DNA of 44,469 bases, taken from contig JAUIFP010000018.1 in NCBI GenBank assembly GCA_030430365.1, positions 1 to 44,469 on the forward strand, given 5' to 3'. The position numbers were made by a program, and so were the translations under genes. The number at the start of each line of letters is the position of its first letter. Positions within the stretch are counted from its first letter, which is position 1. This DNA is from Alphaproteobacteria bacterium (GTDB lineage Bacteria > Pseudomonadota > Alphaproteobacteria > Sphingomonadales > Sphingomonadaceae). This document shows positions 32,180-40,430 of the stretch, piece by piece. Under the pieces are notes generated by a model. It was not told where the DNA came from and ran no database searches. It saw nothing but the letters and a program-made list of their open reading frames with translations.

Positions 32180-33904
32180 ATGCGTTCCAGGAAGGGCGGT
32201 TTCCCCATGGCCGCCAGCCAAGCGAGGTTTATCGACAGGACAATGTCCAAGGATTTGGCGACGCGACCGGAGTTTGAGCGCTTGCTCGCTGCCGAAGTGG
32301 AGAGGATCCTTGGCGATCCTCTCTTTCAGCGTTCGCCAGTCCTCAGCCGGCTGCTCGTCTATCTGCGCGACCAGTCGCTCAATCCGGATGCGCCGCCAAC
32401 CACGCAATTTTCCATTGCCGTAGACGGTCTGGGCCGGCGCGAAGACTATGACCAGGACGCCGAATCCTATGTCCGCGTGCAGATCTCGCGGTTACGCAAG
32501 TCGCTGGCCGACTATTACACCCGCCATCAGCCATTCGAAGAACTCTGCGTAGTCATTCGCCACGGCGAGTATGCGCTCCGGCTTGCGCCGATAGAGCGCG
32601 CCTATCCTGAGCAGCATAGCGGCCGCGCCTCGGCTTCGCCCGCTGACGAAGTGGCTATTGAAGACGGTAACGGTGAAAAGGCTCAGCACAATTCAGCGTC
32701 TGTGCCCTTTCTATCTATTTTTGCGGTCGCCGCTGCTCTTGTCGCCATTTGGGCCACGTTCTCATACCTTCCGGGCTGGTTGCAGGGACCACCACCAATA
32801 TCGGGACCGCCCAGGGTTTCGGTTACTATCGAGGGGGACGGAGAGGTCTCAACAGGCGAGGACTTCGAGGATCTGGCGCCGCAGACAAATCTGGCAATAC
32901 GCAAGGCAATCGCTTCCTCGGTGATCACCAGGGGCGGCAGTCTAGGCGAATCCAGCTACGATCTCTGGATAAACCTCAGTGCGGGCACTCGAGAGAAGCC
33001 AGAAGCATTCCTCCGGCTCACCAATGCTGACGACTTCGTTCTCTTTGCCGACACCATTTCAATCTCGGGCGGGCAGGAGCGTTTCGCCAGCGACCTGACC
33101 ATGGCTCTTGAAGCTGTTTTTTCAGCCGCGGGTGTGATCGCGATGGATTTGAACGAACGCTTCGAAGACCGCGCTCCCGAAACGGCATTCGAATGCTTTC
33201 TGCGCATCGAATCCGCACGGTCGATCGGGCTTTCCATCGATAGCGAGCTTGATCGATGCATGACGCAGTTCGCTGACAGCCAATATGCCGCCTATTGGCT
33301 GGCACGGCGGGGATTCATCGAATACCAGACCGAAGCATTCGCAGGAAACCCCATAGAGCGTGGAAGCGGCGGCTGGGACAACTTGGTGGCGGCGCTTTCG
33401 CGGGACCGGTACAATTATTTCGCCAATGCCCTTGCCGCGAAAGTAGAGCTCGCGAGCGGCAATTGCGAGCAAGCCAAGGTCTATGTTGAACGCGCTGTCG
33501 AACGAAGCGTTACAAATCCCGGCCTTAACGTCTCGGTTATCGTCGATGCGCTTCCGTGCTTCGACGATCGGGAAGTTGCCTCCGCTGCCTACAAAGAAAC
33601 TCTGAGCGATCTGATTGCCCGGCACCCGGATCCAGACTCAGTCTTGAGACTTTACCTGGTGTTTGCAGCGCTTGAGCTCGGGCGCACCGACAAGGCACGC
33701 GAACTCTTGCGGAGCGGTATCGCTAACGCACCGGGCGAAGGTGGTATGGCAAGGACATTCGTCTTGCTGAAACAGGCACTTGGCCTGGAAGGTGAAGGTA
33801 AAGCTTCGGCTGCCGATATGGCCGAGCTACGCAAATGGGTCGGCCAGTATTTCTGGAACCCCAAGTCGCAGGACGCGATACTCGGCAACATCTCAGCTAG
33901 CTAA
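32180..33904 (+). CDS. CadC-like membrane-anchored regulator with TPR-like periplasmic part
   Basis: A 574-residue protein, three parts. The cytosolic N-terminus (about 30-140) has FERLLAAEVERILGDPLFQRSPVLSRLLVYL... YVRVQISRLRKSLADYYTRH...GEYALRL, a winged-helix-like domain I know from multi-domain regulators of acidobacteria and alphaproteobacteria, where it precedes TPR repeats. One membrane span follows (about 174-197). The remainder contains helical pairs with the look of TPRs (for example ANALAAKVELASGNCEQAKVYVERAV, about 415-445; LYLVFAALELGRTDKARELLRSGI, about 490-515). DNA binding by the N-terminus with sensing outside would be CadC-like. The start is uncertain; ATG codons at 32207 and 32243 are also possible. 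Target genes unknown. Confidence 0.72.
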   Translation: MRSRKGGFPMAASQARFIDRTMSKDLATRPEFERLLAAEVERILGDPLFQRSPVLSRLLVYLRDQSLNPDAPPTTQFSIAVDGLGRREDYDQDAESYVRVQISRLRKSLADYYTRHQPFEELCVVIRHGEYALRLAPIERAYPEQHSGRASASPADEVAIEDGNGEKAQHNSASVPFLSIFAVAAALVAIWATFSYLPGWLQGPPPISGPPRVSVTIEGDGEVSTGEDFEDLAPQTNLAIRKAIASSVITRGGSLGESSYDLWINLSAGTREKPEAFLRLTNADDFVLFADTISISGGQERFASDLTMALEAVFSAAGVIAMDLNERFEDRAPETAFECFLRIESARSIGLSIDSELDRCMTQFADSQYAAYWLARRGFIEYQTEAFAGNPIERGSGGWDNLVAALSRDRYNYFANALAAKVELASGNCEQAKVYVERAVERSVTNPGLNVSVIVDALPCFDDREVASAAYKETLSDLIARHPDPDSVLRLYLVFAALELGRTDKARELLRSGIANAPGEGGMARTFVLLKQALGLEGEGKASAADMAELRKWVGQYFWNPKSQDAILGNISAS

Positions 33905-34269
33905 GCGAATTAGCAAAGCCTCAAGGGCTTCGCATCGCTTCCGCCTAGCACCCGAAAAAGACAGAATCAGAGCCGAATCAAGCGTGTATGCCCGTGAAAC
34001 GGTATTACCCACGCATTAACCCATTCCCGATCCTTAACCACAATTAACCACCAGAGCGACAGCATTTCAGGCGTTTATGGGAAACGGAGCGTTACATTCG
34101 CTGTTTGAAACTAATATTTCTTGCCGGTTTGGTACACTGTCGACGACAATAAACGAGGTCCCGCATAAATGCCGGCCTCGGCGGCCGATAGAACCAGGGC
34201 TTGTCGAGGCGATTTGAAGTGATTGCAGACGTTTTAAATGCGGACCGGCTAAGCATTGGACGGTGTGTT
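33905..34269. other. Intergenic region before the PilZ gene, with TTAACC repeats
   Basis: Two hairpins follow the stop codon (GCTAA/TTAGC at 33900-33914 and AAGCC/GGCTT at 33916-33930). TTAACC occurs at 34016, 34034 and 34044; the last two form TTAA-N6-TTAA, one base short of the CtrA consensus TTAA-N7-TTAA. No gene is seen. Confidence 0.4.
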
Positions 34270-34932
34270 ATGAACTCGCAGATTCTATCAATCGGAGCAA
34301 CGCCAGTCGGTGATCGCAGGCAGGGCGAACGCTTTGTCTCCGTCTTACGGGTGTGCTGCATCGAAACGTCGCAAGGCATCGGTTTTGCCATGTTGCGAAA
34401 CATCTCCGCCAATGGTGCGCAAATCGAAGCTGATATCGACGATCCGGTCGGTTCGCCGATCTGCTATTTCTTCGACGACAGCGTCCGTATCGAGGCAGAA
34501 ATCGCCTGGAAGAAAGACGGCCGCGTCGGTCTGGCCAATCGCAAAGAAGAGCCATCCGCGACACAGAATTTTCCGCGAAGAGCCCTTCGCGTCCCGCTTT
34601 CTGAAAAAGGAAGGATCTGGGTCAACGGCAAGCAGAGCGAAATCAACGTCGCCAATATCTCGCAGACAGGCGCGTTGCTGCTTGGCAGTTTCGATTTTCC
34701 GAACGGCACTCTGCTCTCGCTGGAGCTCGGTTCACTGGTCCTGGAAAACGTCACGGTCAAATGGACTTCGAACAACTCGACCGGCGTCAAGTTCGATCGG
34801 CCGCTGCATATGCGCGATCTCAAGCTGATCGTTGAAGAACGGCGCCAGCGCCTGGAGGCGGAAGGCACGCAGGAAGAGCATACGCAAGTCGCTGCCGGAC
34901 AGCACTATCCAACCTATCTGCGCCGCGCCTGA
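34270..34932 (+). CDS. Double PilZ-domain protein
   Basis: A 220-residue protein made of two PilZ domains, the cyclic-di-GMP-binding fold. The first (about 12-95) has RxxxR at R17-R21 and N-x-S-x-x-G at N44-S46-G49. The second (about 100-190) has RxxxR at R103-R107 and N129-S131-G134. Both motif sets are complete, so two ligand sites are likely. No output domain, signal peptide or membrane segment is seen; the C-terminal 30 residues are a charged tail. Start at the ATG at 34270, the furthest sensible start. Two diguanylate cyclases encoded in this window could supply the ligand, though specificity is unknown. Confidence 0.85.
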   Translation: MNSQILSIGATPVGDRRQGERFVSVLRVCCIETSQGIGFAMLRNISANGAQIEADIDDPVGSPICYFFDDSVRIEAEIAWKKDGRVGLANRKEEPSATQNFPRRALRVPLSEKGRIWVNGKQSEINVANISQTGALLLGSFDFPNGTLLSLELGSLVLENVTVKWTSNNSTGVKFDRPLHMRDLKLIVEERRQRLEAEGTQEEHTQVAAGQHYPTYLRRA

Positions 34933-34960
34933 TTGCAGGAAGACAGAACCCGCCGAGCCT

Positions 34961-35296
34961 TCAGGCGTCGGGTATGGGAGTGTGGGGCCCGCCAGCCTCG
35001 CAGATTTCCCATAGTGCCGCGATAATCTGGAGCACGTCCTTGTCGACCAGGCGATAATATCTGGCTTGCCCTTCGGGCCGCACAGTTACCAATCCGGAAT
35101 CGCGAAACTTGGCGAGATGCTGCGACACCGCCGATTGCGACATGCCGGCAAGCTCGACCAATTCGCCAACCGTCACTTCATCGTCCGACATGCGGCACAG
35201 CATCAACAGCCGCTCCGGATGAGACAAAATACGAAGACGGCTGGCCATTGCGTCCGCATTGCTGCGCATCAAGTCCAATGGCATCTTCTTATTCAT
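34961..35296 (-). CDS. ArsR-family repressor resembling BigR/SqrR
   Basis: A 111-residue winged-helix repressor. The recognition helix is in MSQSAVSQHLAKFRDSGLVTVRPEG and the wing in RYYRLVDKDV. Two cysteines, C34 (RLLMLCRM) and C99 (WEICEAGG), are 65 apart, close to the pair that forms a tetrasulfide bridge in BigR and SqrR, and no arsenic-type CxC is present. It is the last gene of a leftward cluster holding a persulfide dioxygenase-like enzyme, TauE, and cytochrome bd; such repressors control just such genes elsewhere. It probably releases DNA when polysulfides oxidise the cysteines. GGAG lies five bases before the ATG. Confidence 0.85.
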   Translation of the reverse strand: MNKKMPLDLMRSNADAMASRLRILSHPERLLMLCRMSDDEVTVGELVELAGMSQSAVSQHLAKFRDSGLVTVRPEGQARYYRLVDKDVLQIIAALWEICEAGGPHTPIPDA

Positions 35297-35348
35297 TGTT
35301 TCTCCGTACCGCAGAGATCCAGAAGTCTGCGGCCATTGGAGTGCACAT

Positions 35349-35483
35349 TCAGCTTTTCAGCCAGACTCGCAAGATAAATGCGACAATGCCCAGACCGGCA
35401 ACGCTCGCGCCCCAGATGCCAGCCATCCATAACAGACGCCTCCAAAGAGAAGTCTTGCCGGCCTCAGTCCGGTGCGATGCCAT
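35349..35483 (-). CDS. DUF2474-type small subunit of cytochrome bd
   Basis: A 44-residue protein starting MASHRTEAGKTSLWRR and continuing into one hydrophobic span (about 17-41). WRRLLWMAGIWGASVAGLGIV is the DUF2474 pattern, seen just after cydB in CIO-type cytochrome bd operons, where it is probably a structural subunit like CydX. The ATG overlaps the cydB stop by one base (TGATG), so translation is coupled. It ends 52 bases before the ArsR gene. Confidence 0.8.
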   Translation of the reverse strand: MASHRTEAGKTSLWRRLLWMAGIWGASVAGLGIVAFILRVWLKS

Positions 35484-36484
35484 CAATGATAGCCCTCCTT
35501 GCCGACCTTGCCGCGGAAGACCCAATAGGCCCAGCCGGTATAGGCAAGGATCAGCGGCATGGTAATCGCCACGCCGATCAGCATGAAGACCTGGCTGCGG
35601 AGCGGCGCCGCAGCATCCCAGATCGTGACGCTGTCAGGCACGACATAAGGCCACATGCTTACGCCCAGCCCAATCATGCCAAGCAGGAAGATACCGAGCG
35701 AAAGGAGGAAGAGTGAGGCCTCCCACCGCATGCGCAAACCCCAGAACAGGAGCGCGGCGATAATTGCGGTCAGGACGGGCACCTGCGCCGCGAACAGCAC
35801 ATTGGGCATGGCGAACCAGCGCTGCCAGTATTTCGCGTCCAGCAGAGGCGTGTAGAGGCTTACGGCAAGCAGCAGCAGCAAAGTCGCTATCATCGCGCGT
35901 AGCGTCAATCGGTAGGCATGATCCTGCGCGCTGCCTTCGGTCTTCCACACGAGCCAGGTAGAGCCAAGCAGCGCATAGCCTGCAACGACCCCCAGCCCGG
36001 TCAGCAGCGTATAGGGCGTCAGCCAATCCCACCAACTGCCGGCATAGGCCCGGTCGGCCACCGTGATCCCCTGCAAAATCGCGCCCAGGATCATGCCCTG
36101 GGTGAGCGCGGCAACCAGCGAGCCGCCGCTGAAAGCCATATCCCAGAAGGCGCGGTGTCCCGGATCGCGCCAGCGAAATTCGAAGGCGACCCCGCGGAAA
36201 ACCAGGCCCAGCAGCATGGCGATCACCAGTGGATAAGTGGCCGGGAGAATGATCGCATAGGCCAGCGGAAAGGCGGCGAAGAGCCCGCCCCCGCCCAGCA
36301 CCAGCCAGGTCTCGTTCCCGTCCCACACAGGCGCGATGGAATTCATCGCCTGATCCCGCTCCTCCCCCACGGCGAAGCTGGGGAAGAGGATGCCGATGCC
36401 GAGATCGAACCCGTCCATCACGACATAGGCGAAGATGCCGAAGGCGATGATGAACGCCCAGATCATCGTGAGATCGATGCTCAT
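35483..36484 (-). CDS. cydB: Cytochrome bd ubiquinol oxidase subunit II
   Basis: A 333-residue polytopic subunit II of the bd oxidase. Family marks are IWAFIIAFGIFAYVVMDGFDLGIGILFPSF at the start, SIAPVWDGNETWLVLGGGGLFAAFPLAYA, and the C-terminal LILAYTGWAYWVFRGKV. It binds no heme in most members and pairs with subunit I in the inner membrane. The ATG overlaps the cydA stop (ATGA), which sets the start at 36484; a longer frame upstream is not used. Confidence 0.94.
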   Translation of the reverse strand: MSIDLTMIWAFIIAFGIFAYVVMDGFDLGIGILFPSFAVGEERDQAMNSIAPVWDGNETWLVLGGGGLFAAFPLAYAIILPATYPLVIAMLLGLVFRGVAFEFRWRDPGHRAFWDMAFSGGSLVAALTQGMILGAILQGITVADRAYAGSWWDWLTPYTLLTGLGVVAGYALLGSTWLVWKTEGSAQDHAYRLTLRAMIATLLLLLAVSLYTPLLDAKYWQRWFAMPNVLFAAQVPVLTAIIAALLFWGLRMRWEASLFLLSLGIFLLGMIGLGVSMWPYVVPDSVTIWDAAAPLRSQVFMLIGVAITMPLILAYTGWAYWVFRGKVGKEGYH

Positions 36485-37926
36485 TGTCCGTCTCCCCCAT
36501 CGGCCGCGGAATCTTGCGGTGGAATCGCCTGTTTTTGCGCAGGACCGGGCGTAATCCCGGCAGAACGTATGGGCCCTTCCTGCGTCTCGTCCCCTTCCAG
36601 CTGGGCCTTCGGGGCGACTTTCATGAGCCGCAGGAGATACCAGGTGCCGGTGCCGAACACCGCGAAATAGACGAATATGAAGGCCAGCAGCGAGGCACCG
36701 ACAGCCGGCGCGTCGAGCGGAGAGGCCGATTGCGCGGTGCGCAGCAGGCCATAGACCGTGAAAGGCTGGCGGCCGACTTCGGTGACGATCCACCCGGCGA
36801 TGACGGCGACGAAGCCCGATGGCCCCATCACCAGCGCCGCCTTGTGCAGCACGGGCCATTCATAGAGCCGCCCGCGCCAGCGCGCGATCAGGCTCCACAG
36901 CCCCAGCCCCAGCATCGCAAAGCCCAGCCCCACCATGATGCGGAAGGCCCAGAAAACCACGCCCACGGGCGGATGATCCTCTTTCGGGATCGTATCGAGC
37001 CCCGCCAGTGGCGCATTGGGATCGTGCTTGAGAATGATCGAGGACGCCTTGGGAATCTCTATCGCATAGTCGACGCGCTGTTCCTTGCTGTTCGGGATCC
37101 CGGCAACGATGAACGGCGCCCCGTCCGGATGGCTCTGATAATGGCCTTCCATCGCCATCACCTTGGCCGGCTGATGCTCCAGCGTGTTGAGCCCGTGCAT
37201 GTCGCCTGCAAAGATCTGGATCGGGGCGACCAGGGCGGCCATCCACATGGCCATGGAGAACATCTTGCGCGCATGCGCGTTCTGCCTGTCCTTCAGCAGA
37301 TGCCACGCGCCCACTGCCCCCACCACGAAGGCCGTGGTCAAATAGGCCGCAATCACCGTGTGAACCAGGCGGAACGGGAAGCTGGGATTGAAGACGATGT
37401 CCCACCAGCTGTCGCCAGGCAGGAACTGCCCATTGGCGCCCATTTCAAAACCGGCCGGCGTCTGCATCCAGCTGTTCACCGAGAGGATCCAGAAGGCGGA
37501 AACCGCAGTGCCAGCCGCCACCATCAGCGTGGCGATGAAGTGCAATTTCTTGCCTACCCGTTCCAGCCCGAACAGCATGACGCCCAGAAAGCCTGCCTCC
37601 AGGAAGAAGGCCGTCAGCACTTCATAGGCCATTAGCGGGCCGATCACCGGCCCTGCCTTGTCCGAAAAGACCGACCAGTTCGTGCCGAACTGATAGGACA
37701 TGACGATGCCGGAGACGACGCCCATCGCAAAGGCGACCGCGAAGATCTTCAGCCAATATTTGAACAGGTCGAAATAGAGCGCCTTGCCCGTCTTGAGCCA
37801 TAGCGCCTCCAGCACGGCGAGATAGCTCGCCAGACCGATCGAGAATGCGGGAAAGATGAAGTGGAAGCTTACGGTGAAGGCGAACTGGATGCGCGCCAGC
37901 AAGAGGGCATCGGCATTTTCGAACAT
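36481..37926 (-). CDS. cydA: Cytochrome bd ubiquinol oxidase subunit I, CIO type
   Basis: A 481-residue heme subunit. Heme ligands and marks: H22 in SFHFIFPAFS, the GTNW region, H189 in FRLVHTVIAAYL and the periplasmic QPAKVMAMEGHY quinol segment. The Q loop is short, placing it with cyanide-insensitive oxidases (CioA) rather than the E. coli long-loop type. bd oxidases resist sulfide better than heme-copper oxidases, in line with sulfur genes in the operon. The start lies four bases after the stop of the small HTH gene, with AAGG upstream. Confidence 0.95.
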   Translation of the reverse strand: MFENADALLLARIQFAFTVSFHFIFPAFSIGLASYLAVLEALWLKTGKALYFDLFKYWLKIFAVAFAMGVVSGIVMSYQFGTNWSVFSDKAGPVIGPLMAYEVLTAFFLEAGFLGVMLFGLERVGKKLHFIATLMVAAGTAVSAFWILSVNSWMQTPAGFEMGANGQFLPGDSWWDIVFNPSFPFRLVHTVIAAYLTTAFVVGAVGAWHLLKDRQNAHARKMFSMAMWMAALVAPIQIFAGDMHGLNTLEHQPAKVMAMEGHYQSHPDGAPFIVAGIPNSKEQRVDYAIEIPKASSIILKHDPNAPLAGLDTIPKEDHPPVGVVFWAFRIMVGLGFAMLGLGLWSLIARWRGRLYEWPVLHKAALVMGPSGFVAVIAGWIVTEVGRQPFTVYGLLRTAQSASPLDAPAVGASLLAFIFVYFAVFGTGTWYLLRLMKVAPKAQLEGDETQEGPIRSAGITPGPAQKQAIPPQDSAADGGDGQ

Positions 37927-37930
37927 CGGC

Positions 37931-38086
37931 TCAACCTTTCACCCGCGCAGTTTGCGCGTGACGCCAGCGGTAGAAAGTCTTCTCCGAAACGCCCAGTTCA
38001 CGGCAGCTGACACATACGCCCGCGCCGCGGGAAATTCGCCGCTGAATTTCGCGGCATTTGCGTTCCTTGTCGACGATTTCGGCCAT
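37931..38086 (-). CDS. 51-residue transposase-like helix-turn-helix protein
   Basis: A small basic protein: MAEIVDKERKCREIQRR... with a helix-turn-helix ending ELGVSEKTFYRWRHA, like the DNA-binding part of IS3-type OrfA proteins (GISEQTFYRWK). A CVSC pair lies just before the recognition helix (about 25-28). No transposase catalytic part or inverted repeats flank it. The four-base gap to cydA, the operon strand and its own GGGGA ribosome site suggest a domesticated, maintained gene. It could be an operon-specific regulator; that is inference. Confidence 0.65.
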   Translation of the reverse strand: MAEIVDKERKCREIQRRISRGAGVCVSCRELGVSEKTFYRWRHAQTARVKG

Positions 38087-38128
38087 ATCAATCAATCCCC
38101 TGGATCCGATCTATTCCGCCCCTGAGCT

Positions 38129-38914
38129 TCATTGCAGCAGCGCCATCCCGCTTTGCATCAGCATGTAGAGCGCGACGGCGACAATGATTGCGGAGAACAG
38201 CGTGTTGAGCTGGCCCTTGCGGGCCGAAAGGCGCTTCGAAACGGCAGTTCCCAGCGCGCTGCCGGCGATGCCGCCGGCGATGAACGTGATTGCCAACGGC
38301 CAATCTATCAGGCCCGAAACGGCATAATTGACCGCAGTCGTCAGGCCGAAAGCGGAGACGGCCACCAGCGACGTGCCGATCGCGCGGTGGATCGCCATGC
38401 TGGTGGACGCGACAAGGCCCGGTACGATCAGGAATCCGCCGCCAATCCCGAAAAAGCCCGACAGGGCGCCGGTGCCTGCACCATAACCCAGAACCTTGCC
38501 GAGATTATCACGGTTGCAGACAACGCTTTCGGGCCCTTCCCGCCCGCGCGATCGATACATCACGACCGCGACCGCAAGCATCAGTATGGCGAACAGGAAC
38601 AGCAGGCCCTGCCCGTCGAATGCCTTGCCAGCCGTGGAGCCGGCCAATGCCCCGATCACACCGGCGGCAGCAAAAGTGGCACCGCAGCGCCAGTTCACAT
38701 TTCCGATGCGCGCGTGATTGAACAGGCCCGACAAGGCGTTGACCGCCACTGCCAGGGCGCTGGTGCCGATGGCGATATGCGGGCTCTTCACCCCGACCAC
38801 ATAGACCATCAGCGGCACGGCCAGGATCGAGCCGCCCCCGCCGACCAGGCCGAGGGTGAAGCCCACTGCAACGCCGCTGATCGCTGCGAGCACAAAGTGC
38901 AGTTGGTCGATCAC
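38129..38914 (-). CDS. TauE/SafE-family sulfur-compound permease
   Basis: A 261-residue membrane protein with eight predicted spans and two homologous halves. Marks are GVAVGFTLGLVGGGGSILAVPLMVYVVGV and GALSGFFGIGGGFLIVPGLV, the paired glycine-rich helices of the family. TauE/SafE proteins export sulfite or sulfoacetate or move thiosulfate; with an adjacent persulfide dioxygenase-like enzyme, sulfite export is the likeliest role. It follows the MBL gene by 14 bases on the same strand. Confidence 0.92.
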   Translation of the reverse strand: MIDQLHFVLAAISGVAVGFTLGLVGGGGSILAVPLMVYVVGVKSPHIAIGTSALAVAVNALSGLFNHARIGNVNWRCGATFAAAGVIGALAGSTAGKAFDGQGLLFLFAILMLAVAVVMYRSRGREGPESVVCNRDNLGKVLGYGAGTGALSGFFGIGGGFLIVPGLVASTSMAIHRAIGTSLVAVSAFGLTTAVNYAVSGLIDWPLAITFIAGGIAGSALGTAVSKRLSARKGQLNTLFSAIIVAVALYMLMQSGMALLQ

Positions 38915-38928
38915 GAACCCGCCCCCGT

Positions 38929-39873
38929 CTAGATCACATCGACCGGGATCTTGATGTAGCTGATGCCGTTATCCTCCGGCTCCGGCATGTGGCCGGCGCG
39001 GATATTCACTTGAACCGAAGGCAGGATCAGCCGCGGCACGGAAAGCGTTGCATCGCGCTCCGTCCGCATTTTCACGAAGTCTTCCTCGCTCACCCCGTCA
39101 TGCACATGGACATTGTCCCGGCGTTCGGCGGCAACGGTGGTTTCCCACTCATAGGTGTCGCGCCCGGGCGCCTTGTAATCGTGACACATGAACAGGCGGG
39201 TTTGATCCGGCAGGCTGAGCAGACGGCGGATCGAACGGAAAAGCGTCGCAGCGTCTCCGCCCGGGAAATCGGCGCGCGCCGTGCCGTAATCGGGCATGAA
39301 TAATGTGTCGCCCGCAAATACTGCATCGCCGATAATATAGGCCATGTCCGCCGGCGTATGCCCGGGAACGTGCAGCACGATCCCCTCGATCTCGCCAAGC
39401 CGGAAAGTCTCGCCATCCTCGAACAGGCGATCGAATTGCGAGCCGTCCCGCCGGAAAGCGCCGCCGGCGTTGAACATCTTGCCGAACACGTCCTGCACGG
39501 TGGTGATGTGCGCGCCGATCGCCAGCGTCCCGCCCAGTTTTTCCTTCAGATAGGGTGCGGCCGAAAGATGGTCCGCATGGGCATGGGTTTCGATCAGCCA
39601 GGTGACGTTGAGCCCCTGATCCTTCACATATTCGATGACCCGGTCGACCGATGCGTGAGAGGTTCGCCCTGCCTCGGGATCGTAATCCAGCACTGAATCG
39701 ATCACCGCGGCTTCCATCGTCGCCGGGTCGTGCACGACATAGGTGATGGTGAATGTCGGTTCGTCGAAGAACCCCTGTACAACAGGGCGTTTCGCCGGAT
39801 CTTCCAGCGCCCGCGCAACCAGCTGCGATGCAGCGGCAAGCGCGGAATCGGCTTTCGGGAGTTCGGTGTTCAT
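38929..39873 (-). CDS. blh: Persulfide dioxygenase-like metallo-beta-lactamase-fold protein
   Basis: A 314-residue protein of the ETHE1/Blh group, expected to oxidise glutathione persulfide to sulfite with mononuclear iron in the cytosol. Metal-binding motif H97-A-H99-A-D101-H102 (THAHADHL), then GHTPADM, FAGDTLF and CHDY supply the remaining ligands. Opening PVVQGFFDEPTFTITYVVHDPATMEAAVIDSVLDYDPEAGR is typical of Blh, the partner of BigR in Agrobacterium and Xylella. No rhodanese domain is fused. GGAGA sits six bases before the ATG. It is the first gene of the operon. Confidence 0.92.
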   Translation of the reverse strand: MNTELPKADSALAAASQLVARALEDPAKRPVVQGFFDEPTFTITYVVHDPATMEAAVIDSVLDYDPEAGRTSHASVDRVIEYVKDQGLNVTWLIETHAHADHLSAAPYLKEKLGGTLAIGAHITTVQDVFGKMFNAGGAFRRDGSQFDRLFEDGETFRLGEIEGIVLHVPGHTPADMAYIIGDAVFAGDTLFMPDYGTARADFPGGDAATLFRSIRRLLSLPDQTRLFMCHDYKAPGRDTYEWETTVAAERRDNVHVHDGVSEEDFVKMRTERDATLSVPRLILPSVQVNIRAGHMPEPEDNGISYIKIPVDVI

Positions 39874-39892
39874 GCGGGATCTCCTTACTCAC

Positions 39893-39920
39893 ATTAGCTA
39901 ATCATAATATACTAATCAGT
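39893..39920. promoter_or_regulatory. Candidate operator and promoter of the sulfur/cytochrome bd operon
   Basis: An AT-rich island 20-47 bases before the blh start in otherwise GC-rich DNA. It holds a perfect palindrome ATTAGCTAAT (39893-39902) and a further inverted CTAAT at 39912-39916. On the minus strand GATTAG appears twice, 14 bases apart. BigR-type operators are AT-rich palindromes in the same place; the exact consensus could not be checked. Confidence 0.45.
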
Positions 39921-40028
39921 CAAGGGCGCAATTCGCTTGCAGGCGGCCGCAGCGCGCAGCATTTTCCTCACACACCCGGCCCGTGCGTGATAAGCACCCG
40001 GCAGACCCGGATAGCGAGAGGAACACCG

Positions 40029-40415
40029 ATGTCAGAACCCACAGTTACACTTGCTTTTTTCAAGCTGAATGTCGCCGACATGGACAAGATGCTCAAATTC
40101 TACAGCGACGTCTTCGGCTTCAAGGTAACGGCGACGTTCGATGTCGATGAATTCCTCGAACATATTCTTGGCCTGCCCGGACAGGAAAGCGGGCCGAACC
40201 TGATGCTCGTCCAGTTCAAGGATGGACGCGATGTCGCAGTCGGCCCGGGGCACGGCCCCATCGGCCTGGTGACGGACGATATCGCAGCATTGCATGACAA
40301 GGCATTGGCCGCAGGCGGCAAGGAACACACCGCGGTATTCGCGCTGGGCGAAGTCCAGCTTTCCATTGTCCTCGATCCCGAAGGTCACGAGATCGAATTG
40401 CTGCAGATGGGCTGA
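40029..40415 (+). CDS. VOC (glyoxalase/bleomycin-resistance fold) protein
   Basis: A 128-residue VOC-superfamily protein: LAFFKLNVADMDKMLKFYSDVFGFKVTATF at the start, GLVTDDIAALHDKALAAGG in the middle and VLDPEGHEIELLQMG at the end, the last holding the usual C-terminal Glu metal ligand. A His ligand near the start is not at the usual place, so metal binding is uncertain. The substrate is unknown. Start has GAGAGGAA upstream. Divergent from the sulfur operon and convergent with the protease gene. Confidence 0.88.
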   Translation: MSEPTVTLAFFKLNVADMDKMLKFYSDVFGFKVTATFDVDEFLEHILGLPGQESGPNLMLVQFKDGRDVAVGPGHGPIGLVTDDIAALHDKALAAGGKEHTAVFALGEVQLSIVLDPEGHEIELLQMG

Positions 40416-40430
40416 GCCCGGCCCTTCGGG

